Assembly: GCA_017525015.1 (NCBI GenBank)
Contig: JAFXUK010000012.1
Coordinates: 4,789-68,788 of the forward strand
Origin: Bacilli bacterium
GTDB lineage: Bacteria > Bacillota > Bacilli > RF39 > UBA660
Direction: 5' to 3'
Length of the DNA stretch: 64,000 nt
In this document: positions 26,305-35,912 of the stretch, piece after piece
Layout: the number at the start of each line of letters is the position of its first letter
Numbering within the stretch: the first letter of the stretch is position 1
The notes under the pieces: generated by a model
Seen by the model: the letters and a program-made list of their open reading frames with translations, nothing else
Told to the model about the DNA's origin: nothing
Database searches by the model: none
Program-made: the position numbers and the translations under genes

Positions 26305-27058
26305 TCTTTTCAACCTTCTTTCTTTGGATATTATGAACTATCTTTAAAGATAACTTAGTTGGTAAAAATCTATTAAAGAACATACCAGCTCTAACTGTAA
26401 ATCCTGGTACTATTAATAACTTATTCTTAAACATTTGATCAACAGCATAATGAGCAACATACTCACTACTTAATGCTTTAACTGTAAAAGAACCACCTGC
26501 TACTTTATTAAAATTAGTATCCACAGGTCCTGGACATAAAGCACATACTTTTACCTTACTTTTAGCTGCTTTTAATTCTTGGTATATAGCAGTAGTCCAT
26601 TTAGTAACATAATTCTTAGTAGCATAATATGTATTTAAACCTGGTCCTGCTAAGAAACCAGCACTACTAGATATATTCATAATATATCCTTTATCTTTCT
26701 TAACCATATCTTGTAAAAATAACTTAGTTAAAATATGAACTGCTGTAACGTTTAAATCTATCATCTTTAACTCTTTATTAATATCTGTTTCCCAAGTATT
26801 ACCAAATAAACCAAATCCAGCTCCATTAATAAGAACATCAATATCTTCATCTTTAAAATGATCATATAACTTAAAACAATTATCTCTTCCTGTTAAATCA
26901 ATAGGATATATCTCTACATTTGTTTTAATCTTACTAGCAGTTTCCTTAAGTCTATTTTCATCTCTACTAACTAGTATTACATCATAACCTAATTCACTTA
27001 AATAAATAGCTATATCTCTTCCAATACCAGAAGAAGCGCCTGTTACTAAAGCTTTCAT
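26297..27058 (-). CDS. Short-chain dehydrogenase/reductase (SDR) family oxidoreductase
   Basis: 253 residues with the classical SDR set: cofactor motif TGASSGIG at 7-14, 'DVLINGAGFGLFG' (NNAG variant), catalytic serine in 'ISSSAGFLAG', and the YxxxK motif as 'YYATK' around residue 155. 'CALCPGPVDTNF' is the PG motif. The C-terminus is basic and extended ('NIQRKKVEKNG'), as in DltE/YqjQ-like SDRs of low-GC Gram-positives. An arginine shortly after the second strand ('SRDENR') favours NADPH. Substrate unknown. It is co-transcribed with the downstream unknown gene. Confidence 0.9.
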   Translation of the reverse strand: MKALVTGASSGIGRDIAIYLSELGYDVILVSRDENRLKETASKIKTNVEIYPIDLTGRDNCFKLYDHFKDEDIDVLINGAGFGLFGNTWETDINKELKMIDLNVTAVHILTKLFLQDMVKKDKGYIMNISSSAGFLAGPGLNTYYATKNYVTKWTTAIYQELKAAKSKVKVCALCPGPVDTNFNKVAGGSFTVKALSSEYVAHYAVDQMFKNKLLIVPGFTVRAGMFFNRFLPTKLSLKIVHNIQRKKVEKNG

Positions 27059-27088
27059 ACTATCACCACTTCCATTTTACCATAAAAA

Positions 27089-27107
27089 AAGAAGATTTTA
27101 TCTTCTT
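27089..27107 (-). terminator. Terminator after ppaC
   Basis: AAGAAGAT-AAA-ATCTTCTT hairpin with T7 on the minus strand. It overlaps the last codons of the gene. Confidence 0.88.
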
Positions 27108-28717
27108 TCTTCGACATCTAATAATGGAGGAAGCATTTGTTTCTTACGAGAAACAACTCCATCCATAAATATACCTTGTTCTGGTTCAAATCCATAAGCA
27201 TTCTCAATTAAGTTCTTACTACCTTCACTATAGAACAAATAAGAACCATTCTTCATAATATCTGTTACAAAGAATAAAGCATATTTATAATTACCAACAT
27301 TACACATAGAATTTAATTGAGAAATGAATTCTGCTTCTTTTGCTTTTATCTCTTCGAAATCCATTGTAGTAATTTGACTTATTGCCAAATTAGATTCCTC
27401 AAACTTAAATGTCTTAATATCAGTCTTAATAATATCTTCAATATCCATTCCTTTAATTGAAGATGCTGCTTTAAACATCTTATGTCCATATTTTTCAATA
27501 TCTATTCCAGCAATCTCAGCTAGTTTTTTACCTGTTTCAATATCTAACTCAGTTGTTGTTGGTGATTTAAATAATAATGTATCAGATAAAATTGCTGATA
27601 ACATTAAACCAGCTATATCTTTAGGTATTTCTACATTAGCTTCTTGATATAGTTTATAAATAATTGTACAAGTACAACCAACCGGCATACTTCTAAAGTT
27701 AATTGGCATTGTTGTACCAATTGTACCTAAATTATGATGATCAATTATTTCTAATATATTAGCTTCTTCAATATCATCAACACTTTGTGATTTTTGATTA
27801 TGATCAACTAAAATAACTTGTTTCTTTTCGTAGTCATTAACATCAACTACTCTAATCATACCTAAACATTCATTTCTTTTATTAACAATAGGATAGTTAG
27901 TATGACCAAGTTTACTACTTATTTCAATAAAATCATCTCTACTATCATAAGTATTAAAAGTAACTGGTTTTTCATTTATATTTAATAATTTAACATAATT
28001 ACATAACTTAATCATATTAGCACATTTAAATGTACCAAGAGGAACTGTAATTACATTAACTCTATTCTTTCTAGCTTTTTCTAATAACTCATTAGGTAAC
28101 TTAACATTATTAACTAAAAGTAATAACTTAATACCTGAATTAATAGCATACTCTTGTATTTTAAATCTATCTCCTACTATTAAAATATTATTCTTAGTTA
28201 ACTCAACTCTTGTTAAGAAAGTTTCACTTTTATAAGCAGCTGCAAGAATATCACCTTTAATTTCATCATCTATTCTAACAACTTGAATAGCTCCTAAAGT
28301 ATCTAAGATATTATCATAAGAAGTATCTAATTTAGTAATATCACCATCAATTAAATATCTAGATATTTCCTTAACATTAACATATCCAGTTAATACCTTT
28401 TTATTATTAACAAGAGGAAATCCTGTAACACCATGTTCTATTAAAGCTTTATAAGTACGATAAATAGATGTATGTTCTTCAATCATGGCATTCTTTAAAT
28501 AATGCATATTTCTAATTTGAACCTTAACATCATTTAAAAACTCTGGCTCTTTAATTTTAAAATAATCTAAAACAAAACTAGTCTCTTTATTTAAAGTTCC
28601 TAAAACTCTAGGTTCAGATTTTAAACCAATTTTATTTTTTAAATAAGATAAACTTATACTAGCACACACAGTATCAGTATCAGGTATCTTATGACCAAAA
28701 ATATAAGTTGTCTGCAT
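27098..28717 (-). CDS. ppaC: Manganese-dependent inorganic pyrophosphatase with CBS-DRTGG-CBS insert
   Basis: Hydrolyses pyrophosphate to phosphate. 539 residues from ATG 28717 (after AAGGGG). DHH-family metal motifs: 'GHKIPDTDTVCAS' at the start and 'ILEIIDHHNLG' (DHH) at about residue 330. Between them lie a CBS motif ('GVTGFPLVNNKKVLTGYVNV'), a DRTGG-like domain and a second CBS motif ('GHTNYPIVNKRNECLGMIRV'), the layout of nucleotide-regulated CBS-PPases. The C-terminal DHHA2 domain ends 'GVVSRKKQMLPPLL'. Family members are inhibited by AMP/ADP and activated by ATP or diadenosine polyphosphates. Confidence 0.95.
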   Translation of the reverse strand: MQTTYIFGHKIPDTDTVCASISLSYLKNKIGLKSEPRVLGTLNKETSFVLDYFKIKEPEFLNDVKVQIRNMHYLKNAMIEEHTSIYRTYKALIEHGVTGFPLVNNKKVLTGYVNVKEISRYLIDGDITKLDTSYDNILDTLGAIQVVRIDDEIKGDILAAAYKSETFLTRVELTKNNILIVGDRFKIQEYAINSGIKLLLLVNNVKLPNELLEKARKNRVNVITVPLGTFKCANMIKLCNYVKLLNINEKPVTFNTYDSRDDFIEISSKLGHTNYPIVNKRNECLGMIRVVDVNDYEKKQVILVDHNQKSQSVDDIEEANILEIIDHHNLGTIGTTMPINFRSMPVGCTCTIIYKLYQEANVEIPKDIAGLMLSAILSDTLLFKSPTTTELDIETGKKLAEIAGIDIEKYGHKMFKAASSIKGMDIEDIIKTDIKTFKFEESNLAISQITTMDFEEIKAKEAEFISQLNSMCNVGNYKYALFFVTDIMKNGSYLFYSEGSKNLIENAYGFEPEQGIFMDGVVSRKKQMLPPLLDVEERR

Positions 28718-28780
28718 TTTATCGCCCCTTATTCTACATAAGTATAACATAATAATATAATTTTATTAAGCCAAATATGA

Positions 28781-28786
28781 TATAAT
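28781..28786 (+). promoter_or_regulatory. -10 box of the 28810 gene
   Basis: TGATATAAT (extended -10) on the plus strand, about 24 bases before the start codon. No clear -35. Confidence 0.5.
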
Positions 28787-28809
28787 TTTATCATAAGGAA
28801 GTGAACGTT

Positions 28810-29841
28810 ATGCCAGAACCAAACTATAATTTAGTAGTAAAGAAAAATAATAGCTTATTCCCTGCAGTTGGAATAATTATTCTTTTAATTATCATTGCAT
28901 TAGCTTGTGTACTATTGCTAAATAAAAAGAAAGAAGATACGCCGACAGAGAATCCTAAAAGCCAATATACATACTACACTACCGACTTTAGTATAAGTGG
29001 TCAAAAAGCAAAAAATAAACTTGCCATAGCGTTTAATGATAAAGCTAAAGTAATAGATTACAATAGATATACTATGATTGTTAATATTGATAATACTAAT
29101 TACTACTTTGATACAATGCCAATCACAGTTACACCAAAAGATGAACATTATTACAATGATTCTCATCGTTATAAAGAGCACAACATCGAAAAAGTAAGTG
29201 GTAATTTTCATATACTTAAAAACTTTGATGATACCTATTCTATATTTTATGAACTAGAAGAAGGAGAAGCTATTCAATCTGGTAAAAACTTTGTTATTCT
29301 TTTTGGAACAATTATAGGTAAATATACAGATGCCGGGTATAACAATCACTTAAGTAGAGATGAAGCCTTAAAGATCATTGAAAAAATAAAAGATAATTGC
29401 TTAATACTAAGTTATACAGATAATCCCAAAGAAGCTAAAGATAGTCTTGATAAATCTTATGATCTAACAGAAATGACTTCATTAGAAGATTATTTTAAAG
29501 AAAGAATAGAAGAAAATTACAACATATCTGGAAAAGATATAAAAACAATATATTCTTATAGCGAAATAGATAATAAGTATAACGATTATAAATCGAGAGC
29601 ATTCTTTACTGTTTTAGAAAAAGAATACGAATTAACTTATGAAGTAAAAGAAGTTAAAGAAAAACCAGAAGGAGAAATCAAAGCAACATTTACTCTTAAT
29701 GATATTGAAGTAAATGCTATAGAAGATGAAAAAATAGTATATGTCTATAATTACAATGACAAAGATATTGTTATTGAAGATTCTAGTGGATTTGGTATTT
29801 CTACTGGGCAAGAAATAATAAAAGATCATTTCACAAAATAA
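28810..29841 (+). CDS. Unknown membrane-anchored extracellular protein
   Basis: 343 residues. A short cytoplasmic start, one membrane helix (~17-37, 'AVGIIILLIIIALACVLLL'), then ~300 external residues rich in Tyr, Asp and Lys with no cysteines after the helix. Segments such as 'NYYFDTMPITVTPKDEHYYN' and 'FHILKNFDDTYSIFYELEEG' suggest a beta-rich domain. I recognise no family. ATG 28810 follows AAGGAAGTG; the in-frame GTG at 28801 lies within that site. It diverges from ppaC and converges on uvrB. Confidence 0.7.
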   Translation: MPEPNYNLVVKKNNSLFPAVGIIILLIIIALACVLLLNKKKEDTPTENPKSQYTYYTTDFSISGQKAKNKLAIAFNDKAKVIDYNRYTMIVNIDNTNYYFDTMPITVTPKDEHYYNDSHRYKEHNIEKVSGNFHILKNFDDTYSIFYELEEGEAIQSGKNFVILFGTIIGKYTDAGYNNHLSRDEALKIIEKIKDNCLILSYTDNPKEAKDSLDKSYDLTEMTSLEDYFKERIEENYNISGKDIKTIYSYSEIDNKYNDYKSRAFFTVLEKEYELTYEVKEVKEKPEGEIKATFTLNDIEVNAIEDEKIVYVYNYNDKDIVIEDSSGFGISTGQEIIKDHFTK

Positions 29842-29866
29842 AAGGACTTAATAAAGTCCTTTTTTT
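29841..29866. terminator. Bidirectional terminator between the 28810 gene and uvrB
   Basis: AAAGGACTT-AATA-AAGTCCTTT hairpin with T-run in plus orientation and A-run before it. Confidence 0.9.
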
Positions 29867-31820
29867 ATTCACTCTTCATTTCAAATAAGATATCACGTAA
29901 TTCCATAGCTCTTTCAAAGTCAAGTTGTTTAGCAGCTTCTTTCATCTCATTTTCAATTTTTATCATAATATCTGCTTTCTCTTTCTTACTCATCTTCTCA
30001 ACTGGTTTCTTATCAGTCTTCTCTTCTATTTCATTACTTACTACTTCTCTTATTTCTTTAATAATTGTCTTAGGTACTATACCATGTTTAATATTGTATT
30101 CATTTTGAATTTTTCTACGACGTGCTGTCTCTGCAATAGCTTCTGCCATAGAATCACTCATCTCATCAGCATACATAATAACATGTCCATTACTATTACG
30201 AGCACATCTACCAATTGTTTGAATTAAACTTCTAGTACTACGTAAAAAGCCTTGTTTATCAGCATCCATAATACATATTAAACTTACTTCTGGTATATCT
30301 AAACCTTCTCTTAATAAGTTAATACCAACTACACAATCATATTTGCCCATACGTAATTCTTGAATAATTTTTAATCTCTCTAAAGTTTTAATCTCACTAT
30401 GTAGATATGCTACCTTAATACCCATATCTTTTAAATAGTTTGTCAACTCTTCTGCCATACGTATAGTTAACGTTGTTATTAATACTCTCTCATTACTTTC
30501 TTTACGTTTATTTATTTGATCAATAATATCATCTATTTGTCCTTCAGTACCTTTTACCTCTATTGTTGGATCAAGTAAACCAGTAGGTCTAATGATTTGC
30601 TCAACATAGTGTTGATTAGTGTGTTCTAACTCGTAATCACCTGGAGTTGCTGATACATAAATAGCTTGATTTATCTTACTTTCAAATTCATCATACTTAA
30701 GTGGTCTATTATCTAAAGCACTAGGTAATCTAAATCCATAGTCTACTAAAGTTTGTTTACGCATTCTATCTCCATTATACATTCCTCTAACCTGAGGTAA
30801 TGTAACATGAGATTCATCAACAACAAGCAAGAAATCTTTTGGAAAGAAATCTATTAAACAGCAAGGAGTTTCTCCCTCACCTCTTAAAGCTAAATGACGT
30901 GAGTAGTTTTCAATACCACTACAGAACCCTGTTTCTTTTAACATCTCTAAATCATAATTAGTTCTTTCACGTAATCTTTGCTCTTCTAAGAGTTTATTAT
31001 TTTCATGTAATACTTTTAATCTATCTTCTAACTCTGCTTCTATTCTTCTAATAGCTTCTTCTAACTTATCAGAACCAGTAACAAAGTGCGAAGCTGGAAA
31101 TATACTAATTGTTTTCTTATTTTGTTCAATAACACCAGTTAAAGGATCAAAAGTACATATTCTATCTATTTCATCACCAAAGAATTCTACTCTTATACCT
31201 TTACTTTTCTCTTGAACAGGAACAATATCTAAAACATCTCCTCTTACTCTAAATGTACCTCTATGGAAATCTAAATCATTTCTTTCATAAGTCATATCTA
31301 CTAACTTATGTAAGATATCATCTCTTTTAACATTATCTCCTACATTTAAAGTAAGCATCATCTTTTCATATTCTTCTTTTTCACCAATACCATATATACA
31401 AGATACAGATGCTACTACTATAACATCTCTATTATTAATTAAAGCACTAGTAGCACCATGTCTTAACTCATCTATTTCATCATTAATACTAGCATCTTTT
31501 TCTATATAAGTATCACTTTGAGGTACATATGCTTCTGGTTGATAATAATCATAATAAGAAACAAAGTATTCTACATGATTATTAGGAAATAATTCTTTAA
31601 ACTCTGCATATAATTGACCAGCTAATGTTTTATTATGAGCTAATACTAAAGTAGGTTTATTAACTTCTTTAATAACATTAGCAATCGTAAATGTTTTACC
31701 AGTACCAGTAGCTCCTAAAAGTACTTGTTCATGTTTACCAGCTCTTATACCATCTACTAATTCTTTAATCGCTTCAGGTTGGTCACCACTAGGTTCATAA
31801 TTAGATACAAGTTCGAACAT
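29865..31820 (-). CDS. uvrB: Excinuclease ABC subunit B
   Basis: UvrB is the damage-verifying helicase-like subunit that recruits UvrC. 651 residues, normal length. '[20 protein letters not shown]' and Walker A '[17 protein letters not shown]', the beta-hairpin '[20 protein letters not shown]', Walker B region '[14 protein letters not shown]', helicase motifs V-VI '[17 protein letters not shown]' and '[16 protein letters not shown]', and a C-terminal UVR motif '[20 protein letters not shown]' that contacts UvrC. It starts after GAGGTGA and stands alone. Confidence 0.99.
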   Translation of the reverse strand: MFELVSNYEPSGDQPEAIKELVDGIRAGKHEQVLLGATGTGKTFTIANVIKEVNKPTLVLAHNKTLAGQLYAEFKELFPNNHVEYFVSYYDYYQPEAYVPQSDTYIEKDASINDEIDELRHGATSALINNRDVIVVASVSCIYGIGEKEEYEKMMLTLNVGDNVKRDDILHKLVDMTYERNDLDFHRGTFRVRGDVLDIVPVQEKSKGIRVEFFGDEIDRICTFDPLTGVIEQNKKTISIFPASHFVTGSDKLEEAIRRIEAELEDRLKVLHENNKLLEEQRLRERTNYDLEMLKETGFCSGIENYSRHLALRGEGETPCCLIDFFPKDFLLVVDESHVTLPQVRGMYNGDRMRKQTLVDYGFRLPSALDNRPLKYDEFESKINQAIYVSATPGDYELEHTNQHYVEQIIRPTGLLDPTIEVKGTEGQIDDIIDQINKRKESNERVLITTLTIRMAEELTNYLKDMGIKVAYLHSEIKTLERLKIIQELRMGKYDCVVGINLLREGLDIPEVSLICIMDADKQGFLRSTRSLIQTIGRCARNSNGHVIMYADEMSDSMAEAIAETARRRKIQNEYNIKHGIVPKTIIKEIREVVSNEIEEKTDKKPVEKMSKKEKADIMIKIENEMKEAAKQLDFERAMELRDILFEMKSE

Positions 31821-31866
31821 ATTCTCACCTCAAATCGAATAAATAATATCATTTATACATATAAAA

Positions 31867-31885
31867 AACAAGGTAATACCTTGTT
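31867..31885 (-). terminator. Terminator after the nucleotidyltransferase-like gene
   Basis: AACAAGGTA-T-TACCTTGTT hairpin with T6 on the minus strand, ending the GH10-like/nucleotidyltransferase-like pair. Confidence 0.87.
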
Positions 31886-32249
31886 ATTTAACTATTTCCT
31901 TTAATTTAGCAATTATTTCTTTATCTTTATCCTTGTTTTCTATTAACTTAAGTTTTAAACAATTCTTAAGACCCATGAACCTAAAACCATCTATTATGTC
32001 TATATCATCTAACCAATTAAAGTTAGGTCCTATTTCAAAATCTTTATAATATTTAATATCAGTACCAAATAAGCCTTTCTTTTTTTTCCAATCTACTTTT
32101 TCATAGTACTCATCACTACAACTTAAATCAATATCACTAGTTTTATCAAGTAATCCATGTACTACTAAACTGGCACCACTAATAATAATATATTCATTTC
32201 TATCTAAATCTAATTCTTTTAATTCTTTTAATATTGTTTCTCTATCCAT
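31884..32249 (-). CDS. Small nucleotidyltransferase-fold protein
   Basis: 121 residues with 'YIIISGASLVVHGLLDKTSD' and 'IDLSC': the G(S/A)S ... D.D pattern of the polymerase-beta-like nucleotidyltransferase superfamily, as in minimal nucleotidyltransferases and related predicted aminoglycoside or toxin-antitoxin enzymes. The third carboxylate could be in 'DDIDIIDG'. It starts immediately after the stop of the GH10-like gene with no strong ribosome site, so it is translated by coupling. No HEPN partner gene is adjacent, which weakens a toxin-antitoxin reading. Substrate unknown. Confidence 0.6.
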   Translation of the reverse strand: MDRETILKELKELDLDRNEYIIISGASLVVHGLLDKTSDIDLSCSDEYYEKVDWKKKKGLFGTDIKYYKDFEIGPNFNWLDDIDIIDGFRFMGLKNCLKLKLIENKDKDKEIIAKLKEIVK

Positions 32250-32250
32250 A

Positions 32251-33978
32251 TTACATTACCAATAAACATATACCTATTAATACTAATAGAATAGCTATCA
32301 TTACTAATAAAGCTACTGTAACAGATACATAACCACTTTCATGATTAAACTCTGGTTTTTTAACTTTAACAGTTTCTCTTTTTAGTCTTCTTTCTAATTC
32401 TTGTGGATTTAAAGATTTAATCTTTTCTACACTACCTAATCTAGGCAATAAACCCGCACTTAAAGAATCTATATCTTTAGTATCTTTACCATGAGCTATT
32501 TTATCTTCAATAACTCTTCTATAATTATGATCTGCTCTATCAAAAATTGACCAGTAGTCTACACTTTCCAAAGGAACACCTGCTTCTCTTAGAGTTTCTG
32601 ATATCTTCTTTTGATAATGTCTTTTTAATAACATAATATATTCTTTACTAACTCCAAACTTATTACAATTACTTATTAAACTTGGATTAATATTTAAATC
32701 ATGTTCTGTTATTTGAACTCTAATACCATATTCATTAGCTACTTTAGCTAAGAAAGCCGCACTAGCTTCCATTTTTGTATATTCACCATCTTTAAATAAA
32801 CTATCATAAACATGTAATTGATTACCAAAAACATTTATAAAGCCAGGATTTCTTAATCCCATTCTGGTTATTAAACCATCACAGGCTTTTAATCTATGTT
32901 CACCTTCCTCAAGTGCAGTCTCGTTATACATAACATCAACACCTTCAGGAATTCTACCAACTACCATATCTAATAATTGTTCTAGCTTTATACCAAACAT
33001 AGCTTCCCATACCATACTAGTATCAGGAGCACCATATTTTTCTGTTTTATAACCTAACAACTCATTAAATATTTCTGCACAATTAATTAATCTTGTTTGA
33101 TCAAATAATACTTCATCATGGCTTTGAAGATATTCTAAATAGCCTTCTACGAAACCTTTCAATTCCTTTAATACTTTATCTCTACTATAGTTTCTATCTT
33201 TAAATTCTATAGCAGTACTTCTATCAAACAAAGAATGCATTCTAACATGTTTCTGTGTCATTTTGGCATACAAAAGAACTCTATCCATATAGTAAGGATC
33301 AAATGCTCTTTCTCCATTACCTAAATAATGCATAGACATATTATAAGTAGCACCCATACCAACAATTGATTCAATAGTTGGATCTCTTTTAATTAATTTA
33401 TCTAATTCAAGTATCTCATCATAACTAATACTTTGTATATTTTCATAATCATTAGAAATAAATCTACTTATATCATTTAAAACTACTTGTGGATTAGCTA
33501 AACCAGATTCAAAAATAAACTTAATTAAGCCTTTCTCTCCACCTTTATTTAATGCTTCTAAAGCACTAGGAACTAATTCTTTAGGTAAATTTCTTTCCAA
33601 ATTATATTTAATTCTCATATTCATAGAATCTGCTTCACTAAAACCTGCTCTAGGAACTAATTCTCTAAATGAAATAAAACTTTTTTTATAAGCATCAAAT
33701 ACTTCTTTTTTCTTTTCTTCTAAATTACTTTCTGTTATATCTCCAAAATTTTCATGTTTTATTTGTACACAATTTCTAACAAAGTTAATTAAATCACTAG
33801 GTGTTGTTACATTAACTAATAATAGTAAATCTATTTGTTGAGTGCTTAAATATAAGCCACTCTTGCTTTGACCAACTTCTAAAGTACAAGGTTCACTAGA
33901 TACATCTCCATACATTTCTCTTAAAGATGCATGCTCTCCTTCTACTTTTCTTAAGGCTTGTTCTAATTCACTATTCAT
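32251..33978 (-). CDS. Tail-anchored protein with a GH10 (xylanase)-like catalytic fold
   Basis: 575 residues from ATG 33978 (after AGGTGAT), no signal peptide. Residues ~205-490 follow the glycoside hydrolase family 10 order: 'AKMTQKHVRMHSLF' (cf. GHTLVWH), 'LINCAEIFNELLG' (cf. WDVVNE; Glu306), 'VDVMYNETALEEGEHRLKAC' (cf. YNDYNIE...K), 'FGNQLHVYDSL' (cf. GLQGHL), 'YGIRVQITEHDLN' (cf. VQITELDI; Glu425) and 'DYWSIFDRADH'. Both catalytic glutamates are in place. The last ~24 residues (551-574) are a single hydrophobic helix with only one residue after it, so the enzyme domain should face the cytoplasm. The N-terminal ~200 residues are unrecognised. The substrate is unclear; GH10 assignment is by eye. 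Confidence 0.6.
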   Translation of the reverse strand: MNSELEQALRKVEGEHASLREMYGDVSSEPCTLEVGQSKSGLYLSTQQIDLLLLVNVTTPSDLINFVRNCVQIKHENFGDITESNLEEKKKEVFDAYKKSFISFRELVPRAGFSEADSMNMRIKYNLERNLPKELVPSALEALNKGGEKGLIKFIFESGLANPQVVLNDISRFISNDYENIQSISYDEILELDKLIKRDPTIESIVGMGATYNMSMHYLGNGERAFDPYYMDRVLLYAKMTQKHVRMHSLFDRSTAIEFKDRNYSRDKVLKELKGFVEGYLEYLQSHDEVLFDQTRLINCAEIFNELLGYKTEKYGAPDTSMVWEAMFGIKLEQLLDMVVGRIPEGVDVMYNETALEEGEHRLKACDGLITRMGLRNPGFINVFGNQLHVYDSLFKDGEYTKMEASAAFLAKVANEYGIRVQITEHDLNINPSLISNCNKFGVSKEYIMLLKRHYQKKISETLREAGVPLESVDYWSIFDRADHNYRRVIEDKIAHGKDTKDIDSLSAGLLPRLGSVEKIKSLNPQELERRLKRETVKVKKPEFNHESGYVSVTVALLVMIAILLVLIGICLLVM

Positions 33979-34010
33979 AACATCACCTACTATATTGATT
34001 ATACCAAAAA

Positions 34011-34028
34011 AAGTACCTTTCGGCACTT
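34011..34028 (-). terminator. Terminator after the 34032-35261 gene
   Basis: AAGTGCC-GAAA-GGTACTT, one G-U pair, followed by T7 on the minus strand. Confidence 0.82.
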
Positions 34029-34031
34029 TAA

Positions 34032-35261
34032 TTAAAATATTTTTTCTTCTTTCAGATAATTAGCTAAGACATTTTTTCTTGATGTTCTTAGCATTTTTTC
34101 TAATTTAATACATCCATATTTTTGTAATTCAATGTATTTATTCTTCATATTTTTATTTAAAGACATCGCATTTAAAACATTCTTAAATTCAAAATAGAAC
34201 CTTAATACTTCATCACTATCCATATACATACATACTTGATCAAATACCTTGTCCATATTCTTTAAATAATTCTTTATATTAAATGAAACTCTATCTATTA
34301 ACTTCTCATTTAATATTCTAATAATATCTTCATATAAAGGAATAACATCATAACTAGCATCAAAGATAACATACTTATTAACAAAATTTCTTTTAATAAT
34401 ATTATTTGTATCTACCTTATTTAACTTTTCTTTATATAATTCTAATTGTTTCTTTCCTCCATAAGCTTCTTTAGTTAAACGAAGAAGTTTATCCACACTA
34501 CTATTAGAAAAATTAAAATCATTAACTTCTGCATATAAATTGTTAATAATATCACTTGATACTTTGTAATAATCTTCACAATCATATTCTAACTTATTTA
34601 TTGAAGATAAAATCTTAAACATATTTCTAACATAATTCCTTCTCTTCTTTTCTAAAGGAGCTAGTTTACTAATTTCATATCTATCTAAATCATTAAATAT
34701 ATTCATTTTGCCTTCTTTTAAAGAATCATAAAACATATCATTTTCAAGCATAAAAGAATCAACTACAAAACTCATAAATGGATATTCGTCTATTGCTTTC
34801 ATATGAACATATATTAAATCATTTAACTTAAGATAACTTATCTTCCTAACTTTGTCTTTATCCTTCTTAGGTAATACTATTTTTTCTTTTTTAGGTTTAT
34901 TCTTTTTAACAATACCTTCATATTCATTTAAAAGATTATTAACAATAGTTAATAGATTATCTTCATCTACTAAAGTACATAAATATCTACTATATTCACT
35001 ACTAGATAAATTACTCTTATAACTACTCTTAATTAACTTCTTTAAATCATCTACTAAATTAGATACATCAGTAATCTTGCCTTCAATAGAATTAATATTA
35101 TTATTAATACTTTTTATATATCTACTCTTACCTTCATTTTTTACAAATAATTCGACATTAGATTTTAAAGCTTTACTAATAAAAGCTGAATAATTTTTAA
35201 CATAAAATGCACAATATATTAAACATTGTTCAATAATATTTAATTTATTATCATCCATCAT
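34032..35261 (-). CDS. Unknown large helical cytoplasmic protein
   Basis: 409 residues, no membrane helix, almost entirely predicted helix, rich in Lys, Asn, Leu and Tyr. A basic Lys/Pro stretch (~120-140, 'VKKNKPKKEKIVLPKKDKDK') divides a shorter N-terminal from a longer C-terminal helical region. I recognise no family. It starts 11 bases after tsaC with GAGGTGAT, so the two are probably one transcript; a terminator separates it from the GH10-like gene. Similar in style, but not clearly in sequence, to the other helical unknowns at 14874-16007 and 47528-50581. Confidence 0.7.
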   Translation of the reverse strand: MMDDNKLNIIEQCLIYCAFYVKNYSAFISKALKSNVELFVKNEGKSRYIKSINNNINSIEGKITDVSNLVDDLKKLIKSSYKSNLSSSEYSRYLCTLVDEDNLLTIVNNLLNEYEGIVKKNKPKKEKIVLPKKDKDKVRKISYLKLNDLIYVHMKAIDEYPFMSFVVDSFMLENDMFYDSLKEGKMNIFNDLDRYEISKLAPLEKKRRNYVRNMFKILSSINKLEYDCEDYYKVSSDIINNLYAEVNDFNFSNSSVDKLLRLTKEAYGGKKQLELYKEKLNKVDTNNIIKRNFVNKYVIFDASYDVIPLYEDIIRILNEKLIDRVSFNIKNYLKNMDKVFDQVCMYMDSDEVLRFYFEFKNVLNAMSLNKNMKNKYIELQKYGCIKLEKMLRTSRKNVLANYLKEEKIF

Positions 35262-35272
35262 TAAAAATCACC

Positions 35273-35866
35273 TCAATCTATACAATCAAATGAACTCCTT
35301 ATATCACTTGATAAATCCCCATCTCTAAGTATTTTAACCTTATTATCTATAATTGTAACTATTGTTGAAGAAGCAGCTACTACTTCTCCACCATCACTAA
35401 TATAAGCTATATATTTTTTTAATTCAGGGTCCAACATACTTGTATTAGTTATTGTATCACTATTACTTATATTAGCACTAGTAGATATTAATGGTTCATT
35501 AACTATCTTTAATATTTCTAATAACTCTTTATGATTAGGATATCTAACAGCAATAGTATTTAATCCACCAGTTAATTCACTAGGTACATCATCATTTTTA
35601 TCAAAGATAATTGTTAATTTACCTGGCCAATATTTATTCATTAAATCCTTATGTACTAAAGAGATGTTTTTAGCCACTTTAGAAAGCATTTCTTCTCCAT
35701 TAACTAAAACTATTAATGACTTATTCTTAGCTCTCTGTTTAGCTTCAAATACCTTTCTTATAACATTTAAATCTAAAGCTTTAGCCATAATACCATAAAC
35801 AGTATCTGTTGGTGTAATAACTAAATTACCATTTTCTATTTCCTTAACTATTCTCTGAATATCCAT
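35273..35866 (-). CDS. tsaC: L-threonylcarbamoyladenylate synthase (TsaC/YwlC type)
   Basis: Makes threonylcarbamoyl-AMP from threonine, bicarbonate and ATP, the first step of the t6A37 tRNA modification needed for ANN decoding. 197 residues, single YrdC-like domain: 'GNLVITPTDTVYGIMAKA', 'VFEAKQRAKNKSLIVLVN' (the K.R...K site), 'KYWPGKLTIIFDKND', 'GGLNTIAVRYPNH' and 'PLISTSANIS'. It lacks the Sua5 C-terminal domain. Start after AAGTGGTGG. Confidence 0.95.
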   Translation of the reverse strand: MDIQRIVKEIENGNLVITPTDTVYGIMAKALDLNVIRKVFEAKQRAKNKSLIVLVNGEEMLSKVAKNISLVHKDLMNKYWPGKLTIIFDKNDDVPSELTGGLNTIAVRYPNHKELLEILKIVNEPLISTSANISNSDTITNTSMLDPELKKYIAYISDGGEVVAASSTIVTIIDNKVKILRDGDLSSDIRSSFDCID

Positions 35867-35898
35867 AAAACCACCACTTATATTTTAACATAAAAAAA

Positions 35899-35912
35899 GA
35901 CCATAAGGTCTA
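35899..35912 (-). terminator. Terminator after the 35910-36878 gene
   Basis: Short AGACC-TTAT-GGTCT hairpin with T7 on the minus strand. It overlaps the stop codon. Confidence 0.78.

Noticed and set aside
28918..29211. Minus-strand frame inside the 28810 gene, very rich in Ile and Phe
   Set aside because: Shadow of an AT-rich coding strand; no start signals.
31884..32249. MNT/HEPN toxin-antitoxin system
   Set aside because: Only the nucleotidyltransferase-like half is present; the neighbour is a GH10-like protein, not a HEPN protein.
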